A DNA stretch of 14,432 nt from a bacterium (GCA_030631525.1 DAOVKY010000004.1:1-14432); one strand, 5' to 3'. Positions 7,503-14,432 are shown, counted from the first letter of the stretch. Numbers and translations: made by a program. The notes: a model not told the origin generated them from the letters alone.

Positions 7503-9722
7503 GAAAATTTAAAAGAGTCTTTATTAAACAGTCTGGAAAAGTGGTCTAAGTTTTCACTTAGATATTGGTGGGATTGTCCTGATCGAAAAAATCTGGGATG
7601 TTTTGGTACTGGATATGGCGGGTGGGGGGTACAGACAAACCAGAAATTTATCGGCGCATTCGGGGTTATGGCAGCGCATCCCGAATACAATAAAAACGGC
7701 TTAGGCCTTTCCAAGGATGAGGTTTTTGATAAGTTTCTGAAGGCATTAAGATATTCTTTTGCCTCACATAAAACGGGTGATTACCATTGCAGTGATATGA
7801 CAAAATGGGGCAATAGTTGGATTTCAGTCCTTGGAATTGAGAGAATGATGCATGGTGTAATGGCTATGTATAACCATCTTGAAGACAGTGATAAAGATCA
7901 ATTGCGAAAAATGCTTATTTCCGAGGCGAACTGGCTTTTAAAAGAATATGCGATAAAGGCTTCAAAATGGGCTTTGTCTGGCGACAACAACCCGGAATCA
8001 AATCTCTGGAATGGCTCAATTCTTCTGAGAACGGCTCTGATGTATCCTGATCATCCCAACAGGGACAAATGGGTTGAAAAAGGCAACAAATTTCTGATCA
8101 ATTCTATTTCAATTGAGAAAGACGCTGATGACGAAAAAACGATTGAAGGAAAAGCAATTAAAGACTGGTATGTGGGCGCTAATTTTTTCCCGAATTTTGG
8201 GCTTGACCACCATGCTTACTATAATGTTGGATATATTATTATATGCCTCAGTAACAGCGCAATGATTCACTATGGTTTTAAAGAAAGAAATGCGGAAGTT
8301 TCTGAATCCGTTTATCATCATGTTCAGGACTTATGGAATCATGCCCGCAGGTTTATTTCTCAGGAAGGCAGACTGTTGAGAATAGGCGGAGATTCAAGAA
8401 TACGTTATTGCTATTGCCAGGATTATCTGCTTCCGACCTTGTTTTTTGCAGGTGACTATTTAAAAGATATTTATGCTTCCTGGCTTATAAAGCAACAAGT
8501 TGAGATGATAATCAAAGAGCAGGAATTTAATAATGATGGCTCATTTCTTTATAAACGTTTAGAAAAGATCCGCGAAAACCCACATTATTATACAAGATTG
8601 GAATCAGATAAAGCGGTTTGTCTTTCAATGTTATTACAATGGGATTCCGAAAAAAGAAATAATAATGTTGCTGTTGATAAACAGGAAGGTTTTGAATCAA
8701 GCATGGCCGGAAGTTATTTTGAGCCGGAACATGGAGCAATGTTTCACCGTTCAAAAACAAGATTTGTCTCTTGGAGCTGGCGGGCGAACCAGCTTCCTCA
8801 GGGATTGTGTTTACCTCCTAACGATGGGCATCTTGTGGAGTGGGATGAAAATATGGGCGGAGAAATCAAGTTGTTCGGCGAGCTAGGATTGAGAAGGAAG
8901 CTGCTTCGAAATTGGCAGAAATCATTTCCCGGAGGATTTGTTACTTCCGGGGAAGTTCTTGATAGTACAGACGTTAGAATTGCTGAAGGTTGGACAGGTA
9001 AAGAAGGGGTATCGCACCAAATCGCTTTTGCGGCATTACCTGACAATCATAGCGCTATTAGGCTGGAATATGCGGTAATGCCGCAAAGACGGACATACCT
9101 TTTGGAGTTAAAAGGGGTAAAACTCAATATAGCGAATGATTTATTTAATGATATGAATAGAGAATATTTCTATGAAAAAGGAAATGTTAAAATTCAGGGA
9201 ATCACCTCGGAGAAAGATGTAATAAAATTGAATTCTATGTGGGTAAATGTTGAGAATAAACTAGGATGTGTTGGAATTTACGGGGCTGACACATTTTCTA
9301 TCTACCGCCCGGGAAAGAGGAGAGGATTTGGTGAAAGTATTTATTATGACGAAATATGTTTTCCATGTAAGGTGGGTTTTTGGGATGTTTATGGAGGGGA
9401 TGTGATTTTAGATACAGGATGTATGATTTTTTCATCGGTCGACAATTTGTGGACAAAAGCATATTGCAGGAATAACGAAGCGAAGCAAATAAAAACAAAT
9501 AATGGTGCAGTACGTTGTGTTTTATCGAAAGATGTTAACGGCATCACGTATATATTTGCCGCAAATTTTGGGGAAAAAGATAAAAATATAACTATCTCCC
9601 TCGACAATTATACCAATAATCAAGCAAGAAATCTTGTTTCTGAAAAAATCACAAAAATTAAAGATGGCACCATGGATATTTCTATCCCTTGTGGGCAAGC
9701 TGTTATTTTTAACATGGAGTAA
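7476..9722 (+). CDS. Cytosolic toroid/beta-sandwich protein resembling heparinase- or hyaluronate-lyase-type polysaccharide lyases
   Basis: This 748-residue protein has no signal peptide or membrane segment. Residues 15-400 are helical and rich in Trp, Tyr and His, as in (alpha/alpha) toroids. Candidate active-site stretches are N172-P-E-S-N-L-W-N-G180 and P239-N-F-G-L-D-H-H-A-Y-Y-N-V-G-Y253. The latter has the His/Tyr/Asn mix seen in lyase catalytic clefts. From about residue 430 the pattern is strand-rich, as in the C-terminal beta-sandwich of such lyases. I infer an intracellular oligosaccharide lyase or hydrolase but cannot name a family. ATG 7476 has GAGGG (7462-7466) at 9-nt spacing. 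The first residues (SKKSSRSG) are encoded by the direct repeat shared with the next gene and look like a frameshifted copy rather than a native N-terminus. The next in-frame Met is residue 65, after conserved-looking sequence, so 7476 is kept. The stop lies 3 bp before the next start. Confidence 0.75.
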   Translation: MSKKSSRSGENLKESLLNSLEKWSKFSLRYWWDCPDRKNLGCFGTGYGGWGVQTNQKFIGAFGVMAAHPEYNKNGLGLSKDEVFDKFLKALRYSFASHKTGDYHCSDMTKWGNSWISVLGIERMMHGVMAMYNHLEDSDKDQLRKMLISEANWLLKEYAIKASKWALSGDNNPESNLWNGSILLRTALMYPDHPNRDKWVEKGNKFLINSISIEKDADDEKTIEGKAIKDWYVGANFFPNFGLDHHAYYNVGYIIICLSNSAMIHYGFKERNAEVSESVYHHVQDLWNHARRFISQEGRLLRIGGDSRIRYCYCQDYLLPTLFFAGDYLKDIYASWLIKQQVEMIIKEQEFNNDGSFLYKRLEKIRENPHYYTRLESDKAVCLSMLLQWDSEKRNNNVAVDKQEGFESSMAGSYFEPEHGAMFHRSKTRFVSWSWRANQLPQGLCLPPNDGHLVEWDENMGGEIKLFGELGLRRKLLRNWQKSFPGGFVTSGEVLDSTDVRIAEGWTGKEGVSHQIAFAALPDNHSAIRLEYAVMPQRRTYLLELKGVKLNIANDLFNDMNREYFYEKGNVKIQGITSEKDVIKLNSMWVNVENKLGCVGIYGADTFSIYRPGKRRGFGESIYYDEICFPCKVGFWDVYGGDVILDTGCMIFSSVDNLWTKAYCRNNEAKQIKTNNGAVRCVLSKDVNGITYIFAANFGEKDKNITISLDNYTNNQARNLVSEKITKIKDGTMDISIPCGQAVIFNME

Positions 9723-9751
9723 AAAATGAGTAAAAAAGTTCTCGTTCTGGC
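9720..9751. repeat. Direct repeat, copy B (start of hydroxyacid dehydrogenase gene; A6 version)
   Basis: The 32-base counterpart of 7470-7502, with six rather than seven As after TGAGT. It contains the ATG at 9726. Here it encodes MSKKVLVLA, a normal first beta-strand for a 2-hydroxyacid dehydrogenase, so this copy is probably the original. It also overlaps the lyase-like gene's stop codon (TAA, 9720-9722). Confidence 0.9.
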
Positions 9752-10757
9752 AACAAGTTTTCTGGATTCTCTAGTCTCTCATCCTGCGAAGGAAGGGCAG
9801 GCTAAGAAAATGCTGGATGAATTAGCAGAGAATTCCAATGGAGAGATTGAAATAATCTATCGCTGCGAAAGAAATCCTGAAGAACCGTTAAGAGTAGAGG
9901 AATTTGAAAATATTACTGCGGTAATTGCTGATCTGGAAAAATATGACAGAAAATTATTATCTCAAGTAGGTGTAAAAGCAGGAGGTTCTTTAGAATTGAT
10001 AGCAAGATATGGAATAGGTTACAGCTCAGTGGATATTAAGGCTGCTACTGATTATGGAGTTATGGTCACAAATTGCCCGGGATGTAACGCACTGCCCACA
10101 GCAGAATGGACACACTCTACCATTCTTGACGTAGCTGGACGACGAATCTCTCTATACAGGACTGCTAGTCAGGGTAAGCCCAAAGAGGGTCCTTCTCGTC
10201 TGGATATTTCAGGCAAGACTCTGGGAATAATTGGAACAGGGCTGATAGGTAAACTAGTTCTCAAATTAATGAAAGGATATGAGACGAAGGTTATTGCATA
10301 TGATCTCTATCCGGATAAAAATTGGGCAAACGAAAACAATGTTGAATATATTAACATGAATGAGCTATGCCAGACTGCAGATATTATAACTCTACATGCG
10401 GCAGCCACTGAGACCATTATTACCAGAGAGCAGATTGATTTAATGAAACAAACAACGATTTTAGTGAATTGCGCGCGGGGGATTTTGGTGGATTATCAGG
10501 CGGCTTATAATGCGGTTAAGGAAAGAAAAATCTGGGGTTATGGAGTTGATGAAATATGGCAGGATAAGAGCCTGCCTTTAGAAGGATTGAATATCATTGT
10601 CAGCTCGCATGTGGGTTCAGATACAGATAAGGGGAAAATTGGCATGCAAATAATGTCCACACAAGCCGTTGTTGACTTTATGAAAGGGAAAACACCACAA
10701 TACATAGTAAGACTCCTGCAAAATAAAGAATTAGGGAAAAAAGAAGAAGCGAAATAG
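9726..10757 (+). CDS. D-isomer-specific 2-hydroxyacid dehydrogenase family protein (phosphoglycerate dehydrogenase-like)
   Basis: A 343-residue NAD(P)-dependent dehydrogenase. The N-terminal strand is MSKKVLVLAT. The flexible substrate loop is ARYGIGYSSVDIKAATDYGV (93-112). The nucleotide-binding fold contains G170-T-G-L-I-G175 with D193 after the second strand. Catalytic positions are R251 (in NCARGILVD) and H295 (in SSHVGSDT). The usual catalytic Glu of the DVxxxEP motif aligns with D280 in VDEIWQDK. This may slow or redirect catalysis. The family reduces 2-oxo acids to D-2-hydroxy acids or the reverse; the exact substrate is not deducible. GGAG (9716-9719) lies 6 nt before the ATG and overlaps the end of the lyase-like gene. 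It is the last gene of the operon; the first gene encodes an FAD-dependent hydroxyacid oxidase relative, so the two might act on related 2-hydroxy/2-oxo acids. Confidence 0.88.
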   Translation: MSKKVLVLATSFLDSLVSHPAKEGQAKKMLDELAENSNGEIEIIYRCERNPEEPLRVEEFENITAVIADLEKYDRKLLSQVGVKAGGSLELIARYGIGYSSVDIKAATDYGVMVTNCPGCNALPTAEWTHSTILDVAGRRISLYRTASQGKPKEGPSRLDISGKTLGIIGTGLIGKLVLKLMKGYETKVIAYDLYPDKNWANENNVEYINMNELCQTADIITLHAAATETIITREQIDLMKQTTILVNCARGILVDYQAAYNAVKERKIWGYGVDEIWQDKSLPLEGLNIIVSSHVGSDTDKGKIGMQIMSTQAVVDFMKGKTPQYIVRLLQNKELGKKEEAK

Positions 10758-10774
10758 AACAAGAAATTAATATT

Positions 10775-10803
10775 CGCAACTTTCTGTGTATCAGTAGGTT
10801 GTG
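10775..10803 (+). terminator. Weak hairpin downstream of the operon, possible terminator
   Basis: CGCAAC (10775-10780) can pair with GTTGTG (10798-10803, one G-T wobble), and inside it CTG with CAG across a 3x3 internal loop. AATTTTG follows. The stem is interrupted and the T-run short, so termination would be inefficient. Its place between operon and exported-gene group is the main argument. Confidence 0.25.
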
Positions 10804-10825
10804 AATTTTGCAGTAGTCATATAAT
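10799..10825 (+). promoter_or_regulatory. Probable promoter for the exported-protein genes
   Basis: A perfect -10 box TATAAT (10820-10825) lies 24 bp before the next ATG. The best -35 candidate is TTGTGA (10799-10804; 4 of 6 matches), with a short 15-bp spacer. Transcription would begin near 10832, just before the ribosome binding site. Confidence 0.45.
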
Positions 10826-10833
10826 GAGATATT

Positions 10834-10843
10834 AGAGGAGGTG
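10834..10843 (+). promoter_or_regulatory. Near-perfect Shine-Dalgarno sequence
   Basis: AGAGGAGGTG is close to full complementarity with the 16S rRNA 3' end and sits 5 nt before ATG 10849. GGAGG also precedes the next two genes (11624-11628 and 12345-12349, each 8 nt from its ATG). The six-gene operon has weaker sites such as AAAGGA or GAGGG. Confidence 0.85.
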
Positions 10844-10848
10844 AAAAA

Positions 10849-11598
10849 ATGTTAGATAGAAATAGAATAAGGAAAATTTGGGGAAGGAGCGCATTTACCC
10901 TCATTGAGCTTTTGGTTGTAATCGCGGTCATTGCCCTGCTTGCGTCACTACTTTTACCTGCTCTTACTAACGCAAGGGAAATGGGAAGGCGGATAAAATG
11001 TGTGAGCAACCTGAGACAGATAGGACTGGGAGCTTTGATGTATGCGAATGACTATGACGGCTGGTTTCCTCCCTGCGTTCTTATGGGCGACGTCCAACAT
11101 GTCTGGAGAACACTGATGCCAGACTATTTTACTCCTCCGGTTACAGACTGTCCCTCAGACACAACAAGAAAAGCAGGCGCGGTAGATGAATATACAGTAG
11201 GATACTATCCTTATGGTCATACATATCATCCGGACGAGGCTACAGGCAAAAGCTATAACCGGGGGTATGTCTGGAGTTCAGTTACAGGTTGTCAGAATGA
11301 AGAGGGTGTATGGCAGGCTCATTGTAGAATTGGCAGGTGCTGGTCTAATTATAGTAGTGGCCCTACTAGTGGCTGTGGCTTTATGGGTGTAAAATCCGAT
11401 AGCGAAGTTCCCATTGTCAGAGATTCAGATTATACGGAGGCTGCCGGTTACCTTTATGGGATTACGGCGATAGACTATGCCAGTCTTCTTAAAGGACGCG
11501 GCACTACAGGTATATATCCTGGACTAAGGCATTCGGGAGGAGATAATTTTCTCTATGCCGATGGTCATGTTGAATGGAAAGCATATCCTGCTGAATAG
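10849..11598 (+). CDS. Type IV prepilin-like protein with C-terminal H-X9-DG motif
   Basis: A 249-residue exported protein. After a short basic leader (MLDRNRIRKIWGRSA) comes the prepilin signature F16-T-L-I-E20-L-L-V-V-I-A-V-I-A-L. Cleavage by prepilin peptidase and N-methylation are expected at F16, with E20 as the conserved +5 Glu. The -1 residue is Ala rather than the common Gly. The helix continues into LPALTNAREMGRRIKCVSNLRQIGLGALMYANDYDGWFP, typical of the large DUF1559-like pseudopilin group of PVC bacteria. At the C-terminus L226-R-H228-S-G-G-D-N-F-L-Y-A-D238-G239-H gives H-X9-DG exactly. Eight Cys in the soluble part fit an extracytoplasmic location. Such proteins occur in many copies per genome, often beside carbohydrate-active or surface proteins; their role is unsettled. 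A strong ribosome binding site and a probable promoter precede it. Confidence 0.92.
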   Translation: MLDRNRIRKIWGRSAFTLIELLVVIAVIALLASLLLPALTNAREMGRRIKCVSNLRQIGLGALMYANDYDGWFPPCVLMGDVQHVWRTLMPDYFTPPVTDCPSDTTRKAGAVDEYTVGYYPYGHTYHPDEATGKSYNRGYVWSSVTGCQNEEGVWQAHCRIGRCWSNYSSGPTSGCGFMGVKSDSEVPIVRDSDYTEAAGYLYGITAIDYASLLKGRGTTGIYPGLRHSGGDNFLYADGHVEWKAYPAE

Positions 11599-11636
11599 GA
11601 TGAAAAGAAATTAACAAAAAAAAGGAGGAAGAAGAC

Positions 11637-12335
11637 ATGAATAGAAATAGAAGAAGGATGGAGATTTTAGCAGGTTTAGGGATAATAATCCTGACAGGGT
11701 TATTATTAAGCGCAGGGAATACTGTCTTTGCTGAGGAGAAGGAAGAAGGGGTTCTTTATTCTAATGATTTTGAGAAAGAGGATGATGTATCAAATACCCC
11801 AGCTACCAATGTTACTGAATACAAGATAAACTTCAAAGGATTAACAGATGAGAAAGCTCATTCAGGGAAGAAGTCCTGCAAGATAGATGTTACTGTAAAA
11901 GGCGGGCATTTTTGCTATTGGCAGAAAAACTTACGTATTCCCCTTACTGAAGATATTACATTTTCTGGTTATCTATTTCATGCTGAAGGAAAGCATCTTG
12001 CTCGCCTTGGATTTATGGTTGTGTATCCAAAGGCAATGAAGACAGAGGAAGGAAAGTATAAGGCAAGTAGTGGTTGCTTGACAGTTCCGGCAGTAAGCGG
12101 AATCAGTCCAGGTCGCTGGTGTCAGTTCTTTGGTGATAGCAAGAGTATCTATGAGCGTGCTAAAAACTGGACGCTAAAAAAGGGTTATGACTATACAGAT
12201 ATGTATATTAGCGGTTGGTATATCGATATGCAGGGTTATGGTGGGAAATTCTGGAAACAAAAAGAAGAAAGACAGGTTGTGTATGTAGATGATGTCAGTA
12301 TAAACAGAGAAGAACCGGAAGAGGAAATATACTAA
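11637..12335 (+). CDS. Secreted protein with a jelly-roll/carbohydrate-binding-like domain
   Basis: This 232-residue protein starts with a classical Sec signal peptide: basic MNRNRRR, a hydrophobic core at about 9-27, and a probable cleavage after VFA (A32). The mature part opens with VLYSNDFEKEDDVSNT. It continues with a strand-rich, aromatic-rich body (GHFCYWQKNLRIPL, ITFSGYLFHAEG, GRWCQFFGD) and closes with RQVVYVDDVSINREEP. An N-terminal Y-x-N-D-F-E and a C-terminal Y-V-D-D-V-S are typical of concanavalin-like or CBM-like jelly rolls that bracket their sheet with these strands. I infer a glycan-binding or structural surface protein with no visible catalytic motif. ATG 11637 has GGAGG at 11624-11628. 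It lies 38 bp after the pseudopilin gene and 22 bp before the next, so the three are probably co-transcribed. No family name can be assigned with certainty. Confidence 0.8.
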   Translation: MNRNRRRMEILAGLGIIILTGLLLSAGNTVFAEEKEEGVLYSNDFEKEDDVSNTPATNVTEYKINFKGLTDEKAHSGKKSCKIDVTVKGGHFCYWQKNLRIPLTEDITFSGYLFHAEGKHLARLGFMVVYPKAMKTEEGKYKASSGCLTVPAVSGISPGRWCQFFGDSKSIYERAKNWTLKKGYDYTDMYISGWYIDMQGYGGKFWKQKEERQVVYVDDVSINREEPEEEIY

Positions 12336-12357
12336 AATTTAAAAGGAGGACAGAAAG

Positions 12358-14432
12358 ATGGGTAAAAGTATAAAGTCTATAGTAGTAGTAATAAGCGTGA
12401 TGATGCTTTTGGGAAGTTTTACAGAAGCAAGAGCTGATTGCCGACTCTCAGAGACAGCCGATGATAGCGGCAAGACGACAATTGTCATGGAAAATAGTTT
12501 TTTGAAGTTGGTTTTTGAACCGGCTCATGGAGGCAGGTGTTCTAGCTTGATTTTAAAAGGAAGCAAGGACTTAGTTTGGTGGGGACCGCCCAAAACGATA
12601 GATGGCGGAGTATTTGAGGATCATTTCTGGCAGCAGACATATCCAGGGGATTACACTGACAGGGAATACAAGTATGAGATTGTCTCTAATACGCCGGAGA
12701 AAGTCAGCCTGAAGCTTTTCTCCACAGGAGAGAGCGGTATCTTCAAAGAAATAGAAGTAGAAAAGACCATTTCCATCTATAAAAACAAAACCTATATTGA
12801 CGCAGACTACAGAATAAAGAATATTCTGCCTGCCCATGACAATAGATTGTTACGTTTTGGTTTCTGGATGCATAATATTTTAAGGGCTGGAGGACCAGGA
12901 AGAGCTGAAAAGAATACCTACTATGCTCCTACTGTTAATGGGATAAAGGCTACAAAATATGACCCGGCTAACCCTCCAAACTGCCACGTTTGGGAATACG
13001 AACCTTCCAGAGGTTGGAACGCTGTAGCTGGAGAGTCTGGAGAGGGTATAGCCTGTCTTTTTGATTATAAGCATTTGAAATGTTTCTATTGGTGTTTATA
13101 CACCTCAGATCTTCCCACTTTGGAATGGCGATATAATCTAGTAGAAGTAGCTCCAGGGAAGAGTTTCAATACTCATATCAGGCTCATTCCATTTAAAGGT
13201 CTTTCCTCAATAGAAGGAGCAGGAGATATTTTGGTAGGTTCCCTTAACACAGATAAAGAGAAATATGAGAAGAATGAGTCCATTTCCATTAACCTTACCC
13301 TGAATTCTGCTGAGACTAAGGATATTATCTTAGAGACAGCCTACAAGGTACTCCCCTCAGAGAAGTTCTCCAAACTTGAAACAAAGAAAATCTCCTTATC
13401 TGTAAATACTCCTAAGAAAATACTATTTAATCTTAAGTCTGAAAAGGAAGGGACTTACATTATCAGATGTTTAGCCAGGGTAGATAATAGGGAAGCGGGA
13501 GAGTTCTTTAAGCCAATAACAGTAGGCAAAAGCACCGGCTCCTTTAAAATAGCCGCTAAAAAAGAGAGAATAGAAATAAAAGAAGATTTAGAGGATTTAG
13601 TGCCTCCCGAATGGAGACCAATCACTAAACCGATGGATACCTCACATATCAAATGGGCAAAACCTTATGCTAAAGAAAGACCAAAGGTATTGTTTCTATA
13701 TTGTGATGAATATCAAAGGGAACTAACTGAACTTGCCCAGAGAATGGATATAGAGTATGAGCTTATGCCTTTAAGAGGCGGATATATTGGAAGACATATA
13801 GGAGGAATAAAAGGGAAAGCTAATAAAAACAGATTCAAATTCATCTCTGAGAGGCTAAAGAATAACAATTATGATGTAATCCTTACCTCCAACCTTTACT
13901 TTGAAGAGTTTCCTGAGGAGATACAAAAGAGTATCGTAGAGAAAGTATCAGAAGGCGCAGGTTTTATCTGCATTGTGCCTTCTAAAGAAACAAAGATACT
14001 TTCAGAAGTTTTACCTTTCAGTACCCGGCAGTCAAGAAAAGCAAGTAGTACTTGGCGCAAGGAGAAAGACCATTTCATTACTACCGGTATCCCGTTCTCC
14101 GTTTTATCTAAAAGCGGCTGTTTTCGCTATAACAAATTACAGGGAGAGACTTTAGTTTCATCGGGTAAAGACCCCTTATTATCAATCATGGAATATAATA
14201 AAGGCAGAGTAGTTGCTCTGTCTTATCATTCCAGAGTGCCTCGTCTCTTACCTGATGTGAACCACTATGAAGTAGAATTTAACTACTGGGAATATTACTA
14301 TTCTCTCTTAGCCAAATGTATTCTCTGGGCAGGAAAGAAAGAACCTGATTTAAAGATTCTTTCTCTTAAACCGGAAGGAGAAGAAATAAAGAGAGATGAA
14401 CCATTGTCCATAAAAGTTAAACTGCAATCTAA
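12358..14432 (+). CDS. Large secreted multidomain protein (mutarotase-like N-terminus, glutamine-amidotransferase-like C-terminal region); 3' end outside window
   Basis: The frame is open from ATG 12358 to the right edge, giving 691 residues without a stop. A Sec signal peptide ends near ARA (A26). Residues 40-290 are strand-rich and begin ENSFLKLVFEPAHGGRCSSL, which resembles galactose-mutarotase-like sugar-binding sandwiches. Residues 291-400 look like an Ig-type domain (DKYEKNESISINLTL pattern). From 441 (RPKVLFLYCDEYQRE) to about 660 is an alpha/beta domain resembling class I glutamine-amidotransferase-like/ThuA-like folds: YDVILTSNLYFEEF, IVEKVSEGAGFICIVPSKE, KGRVVALSYHS. I see no clear Cys-His-Glu triad. 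After 664 another Ig-like domain begins (DLKILSLKPEGEEIKRDEPLSIKVKL). The likely role is extracellular glycan binding or processing in a complex with the preceding secreted protein. GGAGG (12345-12349) lies 8 nt before the ATG. Confidence 0.85.
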   Translation, partial: MGKSIKSIVVVISVMMLLGSFTEARADCRLSETADDSGKTTIVMENSFLKLVFEPAHGGRCSSLILKGSKDLVWWGPPKTIDGGVFEDHFWQQTYPGDYTDREYKYEIVSNTPEKVSLKLFSTGESGIFKEIEVEKTISIYKNKTYIDADYRIKNILPAHDNRLLRFGFWMHNILRAGGPGRAEKNTYYAPTVNGIKATKYDPANPPNCHVWEYEPSRGWNAVAGESGEGIACLFDYKHLKCFYWCLYTSDLPTLEWRYNLVEVAPGKSFNTHIRLIPFKGLSSIEGAGDILVGSLNTDKEKYEKNESISINLTLNSAETKDIILETAYKVLPSEKFSKLETKKISLSVNTPKKILFNLKSEKEGTYIIRCLARVDNREAGEFFKPITVGKSTGSFKIAAKKERIEIKEDLEDLVPPEWRPITKPMDTSHIKWAKPYAKERPKVLFLYCDEYQRELTELAQRMDIEYELMPLRGGYIGRHIGGIKGKANKNRFKFISERLKNNNYDVILTSNLYFEEFPEEIQKSIVEKVSEGAGFICIVPSKETKILSEVLPFSTRQSRKASSTWRKEKDHFITTGIPFSVLSKSGCFRYNKLQGETLVSSGKDPLLSIMEYNKGRVVALSYHSRVPRLLPDVNHYEVEFNYWEYYYSLLAKCILWAGKKEPDLKILSLKPEGEEIKRDEPLSIKVKLQS

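Noticed and set aside
7470..9751. Insertion sequence or integrative element explaining the direct repeats
   Set aside because: No transposase, integrase or terminal inverted repeats lie between the copies; the enclosed gene is an enzyme-like gene.

Overview
The window is bacterial, AT-rich (about 40% G+C by eye) and reads almost entirely on the + strand. The best lineage clue is the exported protein at 10849-11598. It joins a type IV prepilin N-terminus to a C-terminal H-X9-DG motif, a class greatly expanded in Lentisphaerota, Kiritimatiellota, Planctomycetota and related candidate phyla. I infer an uncultivated or poorly studied member of the PVC group or a neighbouring phylum. No rRNA, tRNA, CRISPR array, transposase or integrase is visible.

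Layout. (1) 2-751 is the 3' end of a TolB-like beta-propeller gene. (2) A near-consensus sigma-70-type promoter (830-859) drives a TetR-family regulator (886-1500). (3) Six tightly packed genes follow (1576-10757, gaps of 3-40 bp) and look like one operon: an FAD-dependent 2-hydroxyacid oxidase-like protein, a divergent ornithine/aspartate carbamoyltransferase-family enzyme, a Gfo/Idh/MocA dehydrogenase, an 882-residue dihydropyrimidine-dehydrogenase-like fusion (FMN barrel, then Fe-S/FAD/NAD(P)H module, then ferredoxin), a 748-residue cytosolic protein resembling toroid-type polysaccharide lyases, and a D-2-hydroxyacid dehydrogenase-family protein. (4) After a 91-bp gap with a probable promoter come three genes with very strong ribosome binding sites. 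They encode exported proteins: the pseudopilin/H-X9-DG protein, a small secreted jelly-roll-like protein, and a large secreted multidomain protein that runs off the right edge.

How the genes may work together. The six-gene set reads as an intracellular catabolic or modification pathway for a glycan-derived acid or a nitrogen-containing compound. It holds one possible depolymerase or lyase, four oxidoreductases and one carbamoyl-transfer enzyme. TetR is the likely local regulator. The substrate cannot be read from sequence. The carbamoyltransferase keeps its carbamoyl-phosphate motif but has lost the ornithine-recognition and HCLP signatures, and the flavoprotein has substitutions in its pyrimidine pocket, so I do not assign either to arginine or uracil metabolism. 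Co-occurrence of a carbamoyltransferase with a barrel-GltD-ferredoxin fusion recalls the ygeW/ygfK pairing of E. coli, but the rest of the cluster differs.

The most striking hidden structure is a 32/33-bp direct repeat covering the start codons of the lyase-like gene (7470-7502) and of the hydroxyacid dehydrogenase gene (9720-9751). The copies differ by one A in a poly-A run. The lyase-like gene therefore begins with a frameshifted copy of its neighbour's N-terminus, which suggests it was inserted at that start site and brought into frame by a one-base change.
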